From NCBI GenBank assembly GCA_017481065.1, contig JAFUPT010000004.1:1-14578 (forward strand): 14,578 nucleotides of DNA, in the 5' to 3' direction. Shown in pieces: positions 1 to 5,533 of this stretch. Position numbers and translations under genes: made by a program. The notes beneath the pieces are model-generated. The model was not told the DNA's origin. It was given only the letters and a program-made list of their open reading frames with translations, and did no database searches. Positions within the stretch are counted from its first letter, which is position 1; the number at the start of each line of letters is the position of its first letter. Source of the DNA: Clostridia bacterium (GTDB lineage: Bacteria > Bacillota_A > Clostridia > Christensenellales > Aristaeellaceae).

Positions 1-78
1 GCCGCCCTACGGGGTCCTCTCAATGAGAAGGCTTTTGACTACCCCTCCCTTCAGGAGGGAAACAAAAATTCCACCCAC
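1..78. repeat. Degenerate intergenic repeat remnants at window start
   Basis: No gene is visible here. Bases 1-10 (GCCGCCCTAC) match 12673-12682, the right end of the hairpin element at 12657-12682, so the window seems to open inside another copy. Bases 16-37 (TCTCAATGAGAAGGCTTTTG and flanks) resemble the right half of the elements at 3632-3684 and 5341-5391 (GGAGAAGGCTTT), but with a decayed stem. Bases 42-60 hold a small inverted repeat, CCCTCC / GGAGGG. I read this as a worn mosaic of the dispersed repeats seen elsewhere in the window. Confidence 0.5.
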
Positions 79-112
79 AAAAAATCGTGCCGGACGACGG
101 CACGATTTTTTT
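79..112 (-). terminator. Intrinsic terminator downstream of the YARHG-domain gene
   Basis: A 14-bp perfect stem (79-92 with 98-111) has a 5-nt loop; the core arms are CGTGCCG / CGGCACG. On the minus strand it ends in a run of six T. It closes the hairpin array lying between it and the stop codon at 213, and it can also work in the other direction because both flanks are A/T runs. An almost identical stem occurs at 12613-12641. Confidence 0.85.
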
Positions 113-122
113 ACTGGGGTTT

Positions 123-197
123 CCAAAGGGACACTGTCCCTTTGGCGGGGTCTGGGGCATCGCCCCAGCAGGGGGCAAGGGGACGGCGTCCCCTTGC
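123..197 (-). repeat. Hairpin array, three units, 3' of the YARHG-domain gene
   Basis: Read on the minus strand from the stop codon at 213 there are three perfect hairpins with 3-nt loops. They are GCAAGGGGAC/GTCCCCTTGC (loop GCC, 175-197), CTGGGGC/GCCCCAG (loop GAT, 152-168) and CCAAAGGGAC/GTCCCTTTGG (loop AGT, 123-145). Linkers are short and C-rich; ACCCCG joins the second and third units. The array leads into the terminator at 79-112, so the likely transcript 3' end is a chain of four hairpins. This is one member of the family described in the findings. Confidence 0.85.
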
Positions 198-212
198 GGC
201 TCCTCCCCCGCA

Positions 213-1823
213 TCACTTCGCCGCTTCAAGGGCTTTGATGGTTTCCACGTTTTCCATTTCGACGGCGTTCAGCTGGTCATAGCTGAAATCGGGGTTTTCG
301 CTGTACCAGCCCTGGCTGCCGAAATATTCGCGGTAGGCTTCCTTCTGGAAGACATAGCCATGGCGGGCGAGGATTTCATTGCGCATGAGGGCGAGGGTTT
401 CGGCATCGTACATCTCCAGTTCATCGGCGGAATAGAGGTATACATCGCTGTCGGGGAGCAGGAAGCTGCCCTCGATGTAATCCTCCTCGTATTCCTCCGC
501 GGCGGGATCATTCCAGGCCAGCACGGGCGCGGTATAGAATTCCGGATCGCAGGCCATGGATACGGAGAAGCCCAGATCGGTCAGCTCGTCCACAGCGCCG
601 GTGGAGAGATCCACCCGCAGCAGCTTGCCTGCCTCGGGCATGACGCCGAGATCATAGTTGTAGAAGCTATCGATATACTTGCTGCTGAGATAGAGCTTGC
701 CATCAATGAGGGCCATGCTCATCTGCTGGCCGATATAATTATGGGGAATGTGGGCCAGCAGGGTATCCGTTCCATCGGCGGCGCGGCAGCGCAGCACGGT
801 GGTGTATTCCATATTTTCCACCCAGAAGGTATCCTCCACATCGGCGGTGACATAATAGATGGCATCCGGGGTGACGATGGAGGGGGTGTAGAAGGCCTCG
901 ATGGCGATGTTGCTTTCGATATCTTCCACATCCACCAGGCGGGAGCTGGCAAAATCGCCCTCGCTGTCGCTCAGGGATGCATAAATCTTCTCGCCGTCAG
1001 TCTGGATGGAATTCACGATCACGGTGAACTCCTCTTCCTGCTTGAATATCCAGCTGTGGCGGCTCTCCGAAGCGTTAGACACGGTGGAGAGGAGCTTGCC
1101 TTCCATGTCGTAGAGCATGAAATTGCTGAAATCATAGGCATAGACCGGGTTCAGCCAGCAGGATGATACGGCGATGCGGCCATTGGCGATGGCCATGTGG
1201 GCATAGCCGTTGCCGAGGCCCGGGATGAGGCAGGTGAGATCGCTGCCATCCTTCTTCATGCGGTAGACCGCGGCGGAGCCGGCATAGGCGGTTTCATACT
1301 CCACTTCGCCCTCCTCAATCCAGTTGAGGGCGGTGGAGCGATAGCTGCCGGGCACGCCATCGTTGCCGATGAAATAGATGTAATCGCCGTACACGGTAAG
1401 ATCGCCGTAGCCGGTGTAGGTGGCGCCGCTGGAGAGATGACCGGTTTCCGGATCATAATCGCGGATCTGGCTCACGGTGCGGGTTTCGCCGATCTGGCGG
1501 GGCTCGCCGTCCGCTCCGATGACCCACAGGCTCTCCTCGCCGTCAATCAGGTAGGGCTCGACATTGTCCGGGGTATAGAGCACATAGTAAATGCTCTCCC
1601 CATCGCTCTGCAAAAAGCGCGCGAAGCCTTCGGCCACGGAATCCACGGAACCATCGGGATTCAGGCGCTTGAGGCCATCCATGGAATACCAGAGCGCGCC
1701 GCTTGCATCCACGGCGGCAATACCGCCGGAAGAAATGTTGCCGGAGATTGCGTCCACCTCCGCATAGGCCGCGCAGCTGAGAAGAAACAGCAGCGCGAGG
1801 ATGATAGAAAGAATCTTTTTCAT
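213..1823 (-). CDS. Secreted beta-propeller-like protein with C-terminal YARHG domain
   Basis: Protein of 536 aa. The start is taken at the ATG at 1823, whose GGAGG lies 10 nt upstream; an in-frame ATG at 1841 overlaps that ribosome binding site and is unlikely. Residues 1-20 are a signal peptide (MKK, a hydrophobic stretch, then AYA-E as a probable signal peptidase I site). The LLSC just before it could be read as a weak lipobox, so a lipoprotein is possible. Residues of about 25-430 carry repeated strand patterns (DGSLWY-, GDYIYF-, DGKLYL-type), like the DUF5050 or six-bladed propeller modules of clostridial surface proteins. Residues 456-536 match the YARHG domain, with the signature LMRNEILARHGYVF followed by YFGSQGWY. 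This domain is common in extracellular proteins of Firmicutes; its ligand is unknown. The protein is acidic. Specific function unknown; an envelope or extracellular role is inferred. Confidence 0.85.
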   Translation of the reverse strand: MKKILSIILALLFLLSCAAYAEVDAISGNISSGGIAAVDASGALWYSMDGLKRLNPDGSVDSVAEGFARFLQSDGESIYYVLYTPDNVEPYLIDGEESLWVIGADGEPRQIGETRTVSQIRDYDPETGHLSSGATYTGYGDLTVYGDYIYFIGNDGVPGSYRSTALNWIEEGEVEYETAYAGSAAVYRMKKDGSDLTCLIPGLGNGYAHMAIANGRIAVSSCWLNPVYAYDFSNFMLYDMEGKLLSTVSNASESRHSWIFKQEEEFTVIVNSIQTDGEKIYASLSDSEGDFASSRLVDVEDIESNIAIEAFYTPSIVTPDAIYYVTADVEDTFWVENMEYTTVLRCRAADGTDTLLAHIPHNYIGQQMSMALIDGKLYLSSKYIDSFYNYDLGVMPEAGKLLRVDLSTGAVDELTDLGFSVSMACDPEFYTAPVLAWNDPAAEEYEEDYIEGSFLLPDSDVYLYSADELEMYDAETLALMRNEILARHGYVFQKEAYREYFGSQGWYSENPDFSYDQLNAVEMENVETIKALEAAK

Positions 1824-1874
1824 GTATTGTGCGTCCTCCATATTTTATATGTATTTGACGCGCTTTCTGCCAAT

Positions 1875-2786
1875 TCAGTTCCAGAGCTTATCCGGATATT
1901 CGCCGCTTTCGCGCTTGGCCTTGAGCGCGGCCTGCACCTTGGCAAGGTCATCCTGGTAGGTCATGCCGTACCAACGCTCATGGGTATCCAGCATGCGCAC
2001 CTGGGCCTTGCCCTCGCGGATCAGCGCATCCGGCACGCTGGGCAGGTAATACTCCGCCTTGAGGGGATTTTCCACCGCGCGGGTATTGAGGAAATCCACG
2101 AAGCGGGATTTCATCTCATCCAGGATGCTGTGGCTGAAGGCCCACATATTCATGGAAACCAGCGTGCCTGCGGGGATGAACACCTCATCCTCGCCCTCCT
2201 CGATGAAGGCGGCTCCGCCGGGGCGGGGCTCGATGTGGGTGCGCTCGGTGATGCGGGTGAGCATGCCGTTTGCATCGGTTTCGCACACGCCGCGGGAGAC
2301 ATAGCCGTTTTCCGTGAGCGTATTTTCAATGCGGTAGCCCACCATGGCGTGCAGGTTGGCGGGATGACCGGCCATGAGGAAATCCGCGGCGGCCTTGAAG
2401 GCGGCTGCGCCGTAAAAATCATCGGCATTGATGGCGGCAAAGTCCCCGGGAATTTCCCCGGCGGCGCAGAGCACGGCATGGGCGGTGCCCCAGGGCTTCA
2501 CGCGGCCATCCGGCACGGGGAAGCCGGACGGCAGGCGGTCGATGGTCTGGTAGGCATAGGAAACGGGGATGAATTTGGCGATCCGGTCGCCGATCAGGCT
2601 GCGGAAATCCGCCTCCATCTCCGGCTTGATCACGCAAACCACCTTGCCGAAGCCGGCGCGCAGCGCATCAAAGATGGAATAATCCATGATAACATGGCCA
2701 TGCTCGTCCACGGGCGTGATCTGCTTGCAGCCGCCGAAACGGCTGCCCATGCCCGCAGCCATGATGACCAGCGTGGGTTTGTTCAT
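1875..2786 (-). CDS. Sugar-nucleotidyltransferase-like protein (NTP_transferase family)
   Basis: Protein of 303 aa starting at ATG 2786, with GGAGG 8 nt upstream. The N-terminal signature (A10-A11-G12-M13-G14-S15-R16, then K21-Q22) is the nucleotide-binding loop of the GalU/RmlA-type NTP_transferase fold. PWGT (98-101) and NADDFY (120-125, with the metal-binding aspartates) are further family motifs. Members transfer a nucleotidyl group from NTP to a sugar phosphate or a similar acceptor in the cytoplasm. This clostridial subgroup, with GGxKQ and PWGTxHA, usually has no assigned substrate and none can be read here. The gap to the upstream DUF2148 gene is 457 nt start to stop-side distance only in coding terms: the non-coding stretch is 2787-2902 (116 nt) and shows no clear promoter, so co-transcription is possible. 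The next gene begins 51 nt downstream, which fits an operon. It could supply activated sugars for envelope glycans, but that is inference. Confidence 0.88.
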   Translation of the reverse strand: MNKPTLVIMAAGMGSRFGGCKQITPVDEHGHVIMDYSIFDALRAGFGKVVCVIKPEMEADFRSLIGDRIAKFIPVSYAYQTIDRLPSGFPVPDGRVKPWGTAHAVLCAAGEIPGDFAAINADDFYGAAAFKAAADFLMAGHPANLHAMVGYRIENTLTENGYVSRGVCETDANGMLTRITERTHIEPRPGGAAFIEEGEDEVFIPAGTLVSMNMWAFSHSILDEMKSRFVDFLNTRAVENPLKAEYYLPSVPDALIREGKAQVRMLDTHERWYGMTYQDDLAKVQAALKAKRESGEYPDKLWN

Positions 2787-2902
2787 TGTTATGTACCTCC
2801 GGGAATAAGAGAAAAATGGAATAAAACGAAATCAGGAGCAGATTTTTCATCCGGCACAACGAAGAATTCGAAGCGCCGGAACGGCGGAAAAGATGCTCTG
2901 AT

Positions 2903-3445
2903 TTATTTCTTGGGCTTGCGGTCAAAGAACGGGGACTTGCCGGAGATCGACAGCGGCAGGCCGCAGGCCATGCTCACGCCTTCGCCCAGGATGCCCATCT
3001 CCATGGCGGCGCGGCCGGCGGAGAACAGGATGCGGCTGTCCACCCGGCAATCCGCAGCTGCGGCGGCGGCGGAGCCGAGAGCGATGCCCAGATCCATGGG
3101 ATCATAGGCGCACACGGCGCTGTTCTTGGCGCACTCGGCGCAGTTCTTGTAATGGCAGTAGCCGCAGATATCGCCCAGTCCGCGCACGCCCTCCTTCACG
3201 GCGAAGAGCACCAGAACCTGTGCGGCGCGCACGTTGCCCGCATCGCGCATCAGGAAGCCCGCGCCGAACTGCTCGGAAAGCTGCTCCATCTTATCGGCCA
3301 CGGCGTCCTTGTCCGCTTCGGTGAGGGTGAGGGTTACGAGGTGATCGATGCCGCAGGCCTTCGGAGCCGTGCGGGCGGCGGCGCAGACGCGCTCTGCCGC
3401 GCTCATTGCTGCGCGCATTTCCATATCGGTGGAGTTATAGATCAT
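2903..3445 (-). CDS. DUF2148 cysteine-rich (ferredoxin-domain) protein
   Basis: Protein of 180 aa. The start is placed at ATG 3445, which has a perfect AAAGGAGG 7 nt upstream; an in-frame extension to 3640 runs through hairpin repeats and is rejected. The key feature is a cysteine cluster C94-x2-C97-x4-C102-x2-C105-x6-C112, with further cysteines at 21, 31, 133 and 161. This matches DUF2148 (COG4739, annotated as containing a ferredoxin domain), found in anaerobic bacteria and archaea. The cluster probably binds an iron-sulphur centre or zinc. Alanine-rich helices at about 121-133 and the tail GLPLSISGKSPFFDR are typical of the family. It is predicted cytoplasmic, with no signal or membrane segment. 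No electron partner is encoded nearby. Family assignment is confident; function is not known. Confidence 0.85.
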   Translation of the reverse strand: MIYNSTDMEMRAAMSAAERVCAAARTAPKACGIDHLVTLTLTEADKDAVADKMEQLSEQFGAGFLMRDAGNVRAAQVLVLFAVKEGVRGLGDICGYCHYKNCAECAKNSAVCAYDPMDLGIALGSAAAAAADCRVDSRILFSAGRAAMEMGILGEGVSMACGLPLSISGKSPFFDRKPKK

Positions 3446-3483
3446 GGGAGAACCTCCTTTGATTGTGGGTGAGAATGACGGGG

Positions 3484-3604
3484 GAACGCCAAGGGACGCT
3501 GTCCCTTGGAACCCTGCCAAAGGGGCAGCGCCCCTTTGGAAACCGCACATGCGATGCTGCGCATCGCTGGGAAAATCATTGCGGCGGGATGAGGGCATCC
3601 CGCC
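3484..3604 (+). repeat. Hairpin array, plus orientation, upstream of the DUF2148 gene
   Basis: This opens with GGAACG and then holds four perfect hairpins: CCAAGGGAC/GTCCCTTGG (loop GCT, 3489-3509), CCAAAGGGGC/GCCCCTTTGG (loop AGC, 3517-3539), GCGATGC/GCATCGC (loop TGC, 3551-3567) and GGCGGGATG/CATCCCGCC (4-nt loop, 3583-3604). The first linker is AACCCTG. Unlike other arrays it does not follow a stop codon of a gene on its own strand: its entry end faces the 5' end of the minus-strand DUF2148 gene. Its last hairpin is nearly identical to the reverse complement of 12712-12732. Confidence 0.85.
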
Positions 3605-3631
3605 CTGCGATTCTTTTTCGAATAAGGTTTT

Positions 3632-3684
3632 ACACCTCATCAGTCACCCTTCGGGTGACAGCTTCTCCTCAAGGAGAAGCCTTT
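3632..3684 (+). repeat. Dispersed repeat, second family, copy 1
   Basis: The unit reads ACACCTCATCA, a hairpin GTCACCC/GGGTGAC (loop TTC), AG, then a second hairpin CTTCTCC/GGAGAAG and CTTT. A second copy lies at 5341-5391 in the same orientation. The flanks and the second hairpin are almost unchanged between copies, while the first hairpin has different arms that still pair perfectly. No coding potential is apparent. Confidence 0.8.
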
Positions 3685-3706
3685 CTTTCTTTTGTAATTC
3701 CTCCCA

Positions 3707-3781
3707 GCGCACGAAGTGCGCTTGCAGAGGGGTGCAGGGGAAATCATTTCCCCTGCCGGGGTCTGGGGCAGAGCCCCAGCG
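3707..3781 (-). repeat. Hairpin array 3' of luxS
   Basis: Read on the minus strand from the luxS stop (3800): GAGACG entry, hairpin CTGGGGC/GCCCCAG (loop TCT, 3763-3779), linker ACCCCG, hairpin GCAGGGGAAA/TTTCCCCTGC (loop TGA, 3734-3756), an A/C/T-rich linker, then GCGCAC/GTGCGC (loop TTC, 3707-3721). There is no T-rich terminator directly after it; the array instead runs towards the repeat at 3632-3684 and the opposed array at 3484-3604. The region 3446-3799 (354 nt) contains only these repeats and no gene that I can support. Confidence 0.85.
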
Positions 3782-3799
3782 TCTCCTGTTCTCCCCTGG

Positions 3800-4279
3800 T
3801 CACTCCGGGTAGTTCAGGCGCTCGTGGCTCGGGGTTTCAAGCACTTCGCGGATGTACTTCTTTGCATGGTATTTCGCCATGGGCAGGTTCATATCGAGGT
3901 AATTGCCGCAGTCCTTGGCGGAAGCGCCGGGGATTTCGCCCTCAAAATCGGCGATGAAGCGGAAGGTATCACGGATCAGCGGGAAAATTTCCGCGCTGGT
4001 GAGCTTGCCGGAGAGCAGCAGATAAAAGCCGGTGCGGCAGCCCATGGGGCCGAAATAGAGCACGCGATCCTTCCATGCGGGATCATTGCGCAGGTAGGTG
4101 GCGCCGAGATGCTCGATGGCATGGATGGCGGCGGTATCCATCACGGGTTCGGCATTGGGCCGGGTCATGCGGATATCAAAGGTGGTGATCGCCTCTTCGC
4201 CGGCATAATCCACGCGGGAAACATAGAGCCCGGTCTGCAGGCGGATATGATCGATGGTGAAACTGGTAATCTTTTCCAT
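3800..4279 (-). CDS. luxS: S-ribosylhomocysteine lyase LuxS
   Basis: LuxS of 159 aa, the usual family length. It cleaves S-ribosylhomocysteine to homocysteine and 4,5-dihydroxy-2,3-pentanedione, the precursor of autoinducer-2, in the cytosolic activated-methyl cycle. The metal site is visible: H53-x2-E56-H57 (HAIEH) and C124 (KDCGNY). The catalytic cysteine is C81 in GPMGCRTGFY. The N-terminus (SFTIDH, then GLYVSR) is standard. The start is ATG 4279, with GGAGG 6 nt upstream; an in-frame ATG at 4297 precedes the ribosome binding site and is rejected. The gene stands alone, without the nucleosidase (pfs/mtnN) or methionine genes that sometimes flank it. A good sigma-A promoter lies at 4312-4339, and the leader of about 26 nt leaves no room for an S-box riboswitch. 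A hairpin array follows the stop codon. Confidence 0.96.
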   Translation of the reverse strand: MEKITSFTIDHIRLQTGLYVSRVDYAGEEAITTFDIRMTRPNAEPVMDTAAIHAIEHLGATYLRNDPAWKDRVLYFGPMGCRTGFYLLLSGKLTSAEIFPLIRDTFRFIADFEGEIPGASAKDCGNYLDMNLPMAKYHAKKYIREVLETPSHERLNYPE

Positions 4280-4311
4280 GGTTTTCCTCCGAAACAAAAC
4301 TATCCACTTTC

Positions 4312-4339
4312 ATTGTATTGAATCCGGCCCAGAAGTCAA
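4312..4339 (-). promoter_or_regulatory. Sigma-A promoter of luxS
   Basis: On the minus strand the -35 is TTGACT (4334-4339) and the -10 is TACAAT (4312-4317), with a 16-nt spacer; each box has five of six consensus bases. Transcription would start near 4305, about 26 nt before the luxS ATG. This puts the promoter in the 171-nt divergent region shared with the Myb-like regulator gene. Confidence 0.75.
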
Positions 4340-4370
4340 GAGCGTGCGCGGCCTGAACTGTGAAAAACTT

Positions 4371-4398
4371 TTGAAGATATCTGTCCAGGGTATATTTA
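4371..4398 (+). promoter_or_regulatory. Possible weak promoter of the Myb-like regulator gene
   Basis: TTGAAG (4371-4376) is a fair -35. The AT-rich stretch at 4391-4398 offers TATATT at a short 14-nt spacing, or TATTTA at 16 nt; neither pairing is ideal. The position, 50 to 80 nt before the ATG at 4451 in the divergent region, is right for a promoter. Confidence is low because spacing and boxes do not agree. Confidence 0.3.
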
Positions 4399-4450
4399 TC
4401 GCACATGACGCGCATACTCTAAATCATCAAGGCTTTGGAGGATACAGAAA

Positions 4451-5197
4451 ATGGAGCAGGCAATTGCAAAAACGGGCAGGCGGTCGGGCTGGAGCGAGAG
4501 CGAAAACAAATTGCTTTGGGAAACCGCCGATGAAGCACAACAGCAGGGTTTGCCCCTGAAGGCCGTATTTGAGCAGATTGCCCGGCAGACCGGGCGCCGT
4601 CCCAACAGCATCCGCAATTATTATTATGCCCAGGTACGCACACGGGAGGACGGCGCAAACCACACCGCCCGCTTTGTGCCCTTCACCCAGCCGGAGGTGG
4701 ACTGGCTGATGGAGCAGGTGCTCATCGCCCGCGCAGAGGGGCAGAGCGTGCGCGCCTGCCTACAGAAGCTCTCCGGCGGGGACCACAGCCTGATGCTGCG
4801 CTACCAGAACAAATACCGCGCTGTGATCAAATCCCGCCCGGATTATGTGCGCGCCCTGGTGGACAGGCTCAACAGCGAGGGCGTGGCCTGCGATACCCCG
4901 CAGGTGAACCACCGCACCCGCAGCGATCTGAATGCTTCCTGCGAGCACATGGTTTCCGAGGCCCAGCGCGCCGGCGACGCCGAGCTCGCCCGCGCCTGCG
5001 ATACCCTTGCCAAGTATCTCTGCACCCGCCGCGAGGAACCTGCGGAGCCCGGCCTGCGCGAGGCCGTATCTTCCCTGCTCCCCGCCATCAAGGATTTCCT
5101 CGCCCTGCCGGAAGAGGCCCGCAGCGCGGAAATCCAGCCCTTCTGCGATCTGCTGGCTGAAAAGATCGGCGCAGTGGAGGCGATGGTGGAGGGCTGA
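4451..5197 (+). CDS. Tandem SANT/Myb-like DNA-binding protein, putative regulator
   Basis: Protein of 248 aa starting at ATG 4451, with GGAGG 9 nt upstream. Residues 12-62 look like a SANT/Myb helical module: WSESENKLLW, a helix, then the recognition-helix-like GRRPNSIRNYYYAQV. Residues 74-125 look like a diverged second copy (FTQPEVDWLMEQV, then HSLMLRYQNKY). The remaining 120 residues are helical, with two short Ala/Glu-rich stretches and no recognised catalytic motif. Related Myb-like domains occur in Bacillus RsfA and in many uncharacterised clostridial proteins. It is inferred to bind DNA and is transcribed divergently from luxS, so control of itself or of luxS is possible but not shown. 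It is predicted cytoplasmic. The stop is followed at once by a hairpin array and terminators. Confidence 0.75.
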   Translation: MEQAIAKTGRRSGWSESENKLLWETADEAQQQGLPLKAVFEQIARQTGRRPNSIRNYYYAQVRTREDGANHTARFVPFTQPEVDWLMEQVLIARAEGQSVRACLQKLSGGDHSLMLRYQNKYRAVIKSRPDYVRALVDRLNSEGVACDTPQVNHRTRSDLNASCEHMVSEAQRAGDAELARACDTLAKYLCTRREEPAEPGLREAVSSLLPAIKDFLALPEEARSAEIQPFCDLLAEKIGAVEAMVEG

Positions 5198-5202
5198 CGG
5201 GG

Positions 5203-5256
5203 GGAACGCTGGGGCGCTGCCCCAGACTCCGCCAGGGAGGCGAGCCGCCCCCTGGA
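5203..5256 (+). repeat. Hairpin array 3' of the Myb-like gene
   Basis: Directly after the TGA stop come GGAACG, the hairpin CTGGGGC/GCCCCAG (loop GCT, 5209-5225), the linker ACTCCG and an imperfect hairpin bounded by CCAGGG/CCCTGG (5232-5255). The array leads to the terminator at 5269-5297. The order (entry motif, CTGGGGC hairpin, C-rich linker, second hairpin, terminator) is the same as after other genes in the window. Confidence 0.82.
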
Positions 5257-5268
5257 CCCGGCACATAG

Positions 5269-5297
5269 AAAAACGCACCCGGAACGGGTGCGTTTTT
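5269..5297 (+). terminator. Intrinsic terminator of the Myb-like gene
   Basis: A perfect stem AAAAACGCACCC / GGGTGCGTTTTT has a 5-nt loop and ends in TTTTT. It lies 72 nt after the stop codon. The A-run on its left flank lets it act in both directions between two convergent genes. Confidence 0.9.
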
Positions 5298-5340
5298 CGA
5301 GAAAAGAATTGATTTTCAAGATGAAATTGCAGACGTTAAA

Positions 5341-5391
5341 ACACCTCGTCCGCCTCCTACGGAGGCACCTTCTCCTCAAGGAGAAGGCTTT
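5341..5391 (+). repeat. Dispersed repeat, second family, copy 2
   Basis: The order matches 3632-3684: ACACCTCGTCC, hairpin GCCTCC/GGAGGC (loop TAC), AC, hairpin CTTCTCC/GGAGAAG, then GCTTT. Compared with copy 1, the first hairpin has lost almost all sequence identity (GTCACCC there, GCCTCC here), yet both arms still pair perfectly. It sits between two terminators in the convergent region. Confidence 0.8.
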
Positions 5392-5408
5392 GGTTTATCC
5401 TATATATC

Positions 5409-5441
5409 AAAAAATCGATCCCACCATGGGATCGATTTTTT
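5409..5441 (-). terminator. Bidirectional terminator between convergent genes
   Basis: A 15-bp perfect stem (5409-5423 with 5427-5441) centres on ATCGATCCCA / TGGGATCGAT with a 3-nt loop. Six A and six T flank it, so it terminates in both directions. On the minus strand it closes the array that follows the sugar-phosphate transferase gene. Confidence 0.9.
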
Positions 5442-5453
5442 ATTCCGGGGTTT

Positions 5454-5528
5454 CCCAAGGGACACTGTCCCTTTGGCGGATTCTTAAGGCAGCGCCTTAA
5501 GCAGGGTCTGGGACAGCGTCCCAGCGTT
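5454..5528 (-). repeat. Hairpin array 3' of the sugar-phosphate transferase gene
   Basis: Read on the minus strand from the stop at 5534: GAACG, hairpin CTGGGAC/GTCCCAG (loop GCT, 5508-5524), linker ACCCTG, hairpin CTTAAGGC/GCCTTAAG (loop GCT, 5483-5501), linker AATCCG, hairpin CCAAAGGGAC/GTCCCTTGGG (one mismatch, loop AGT, 5454-5476), then the terminator at 5409-5441. This is the clearest complete example of the array grammar. The gap 5198-5533 holds only arrays, one second-family repeat and two terminators. Confidence 0.88.
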
Positions 5529-5533
5529 CTCCC

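Noticed and set aside
1844..1873. Sigma-A-like promoter (TTGGCA, 18 nt, TATAAA) before the YARHG-domain gene
   Set aside because: The predicted start would fall inside the GGAGG ribosome binding site, so a transcript from it could not be translated well. Read-through from the upstream nucleotidyltransferase gene is simpler.
2851..2879. Inverted repeat CCGGC...GCCGG between the DUF2148 and nucleotidyltransferase genes
   Set aside because: The stem is about seven pairs including a wobble, with a 15-nt loop and no T-run. It is too weak to call a terminator or regulatory element.
1197..3107. Plus-strand open frame of 636 codons over the first three genes
   Set aside because: It spans three minus-strand genes with recognisable families and their intergenic gaps. 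No ribosome binding site or domain supports it.
3484..3604. Possible CRISPR array
   Set aside because: The repeated units are palindromes with differing arms and 3-nt loops, not identical direct repeats with unique spacers of uniform length, and no cas gene is present.
3446..3640. N-terminal extension of the DUF2148 protein to 3640
   Set aside because: The extension would be translated from a hairpin array, while ATG 3445 has a perfect AAAGGAGG at good spacing.
4280..4335. SAM-responsive riboswitch in front of luxS
   Set aside because: The promoter at 4312-4339 leaves a leader of about 26 nt, far too short for any S-box or SAM aptamer.
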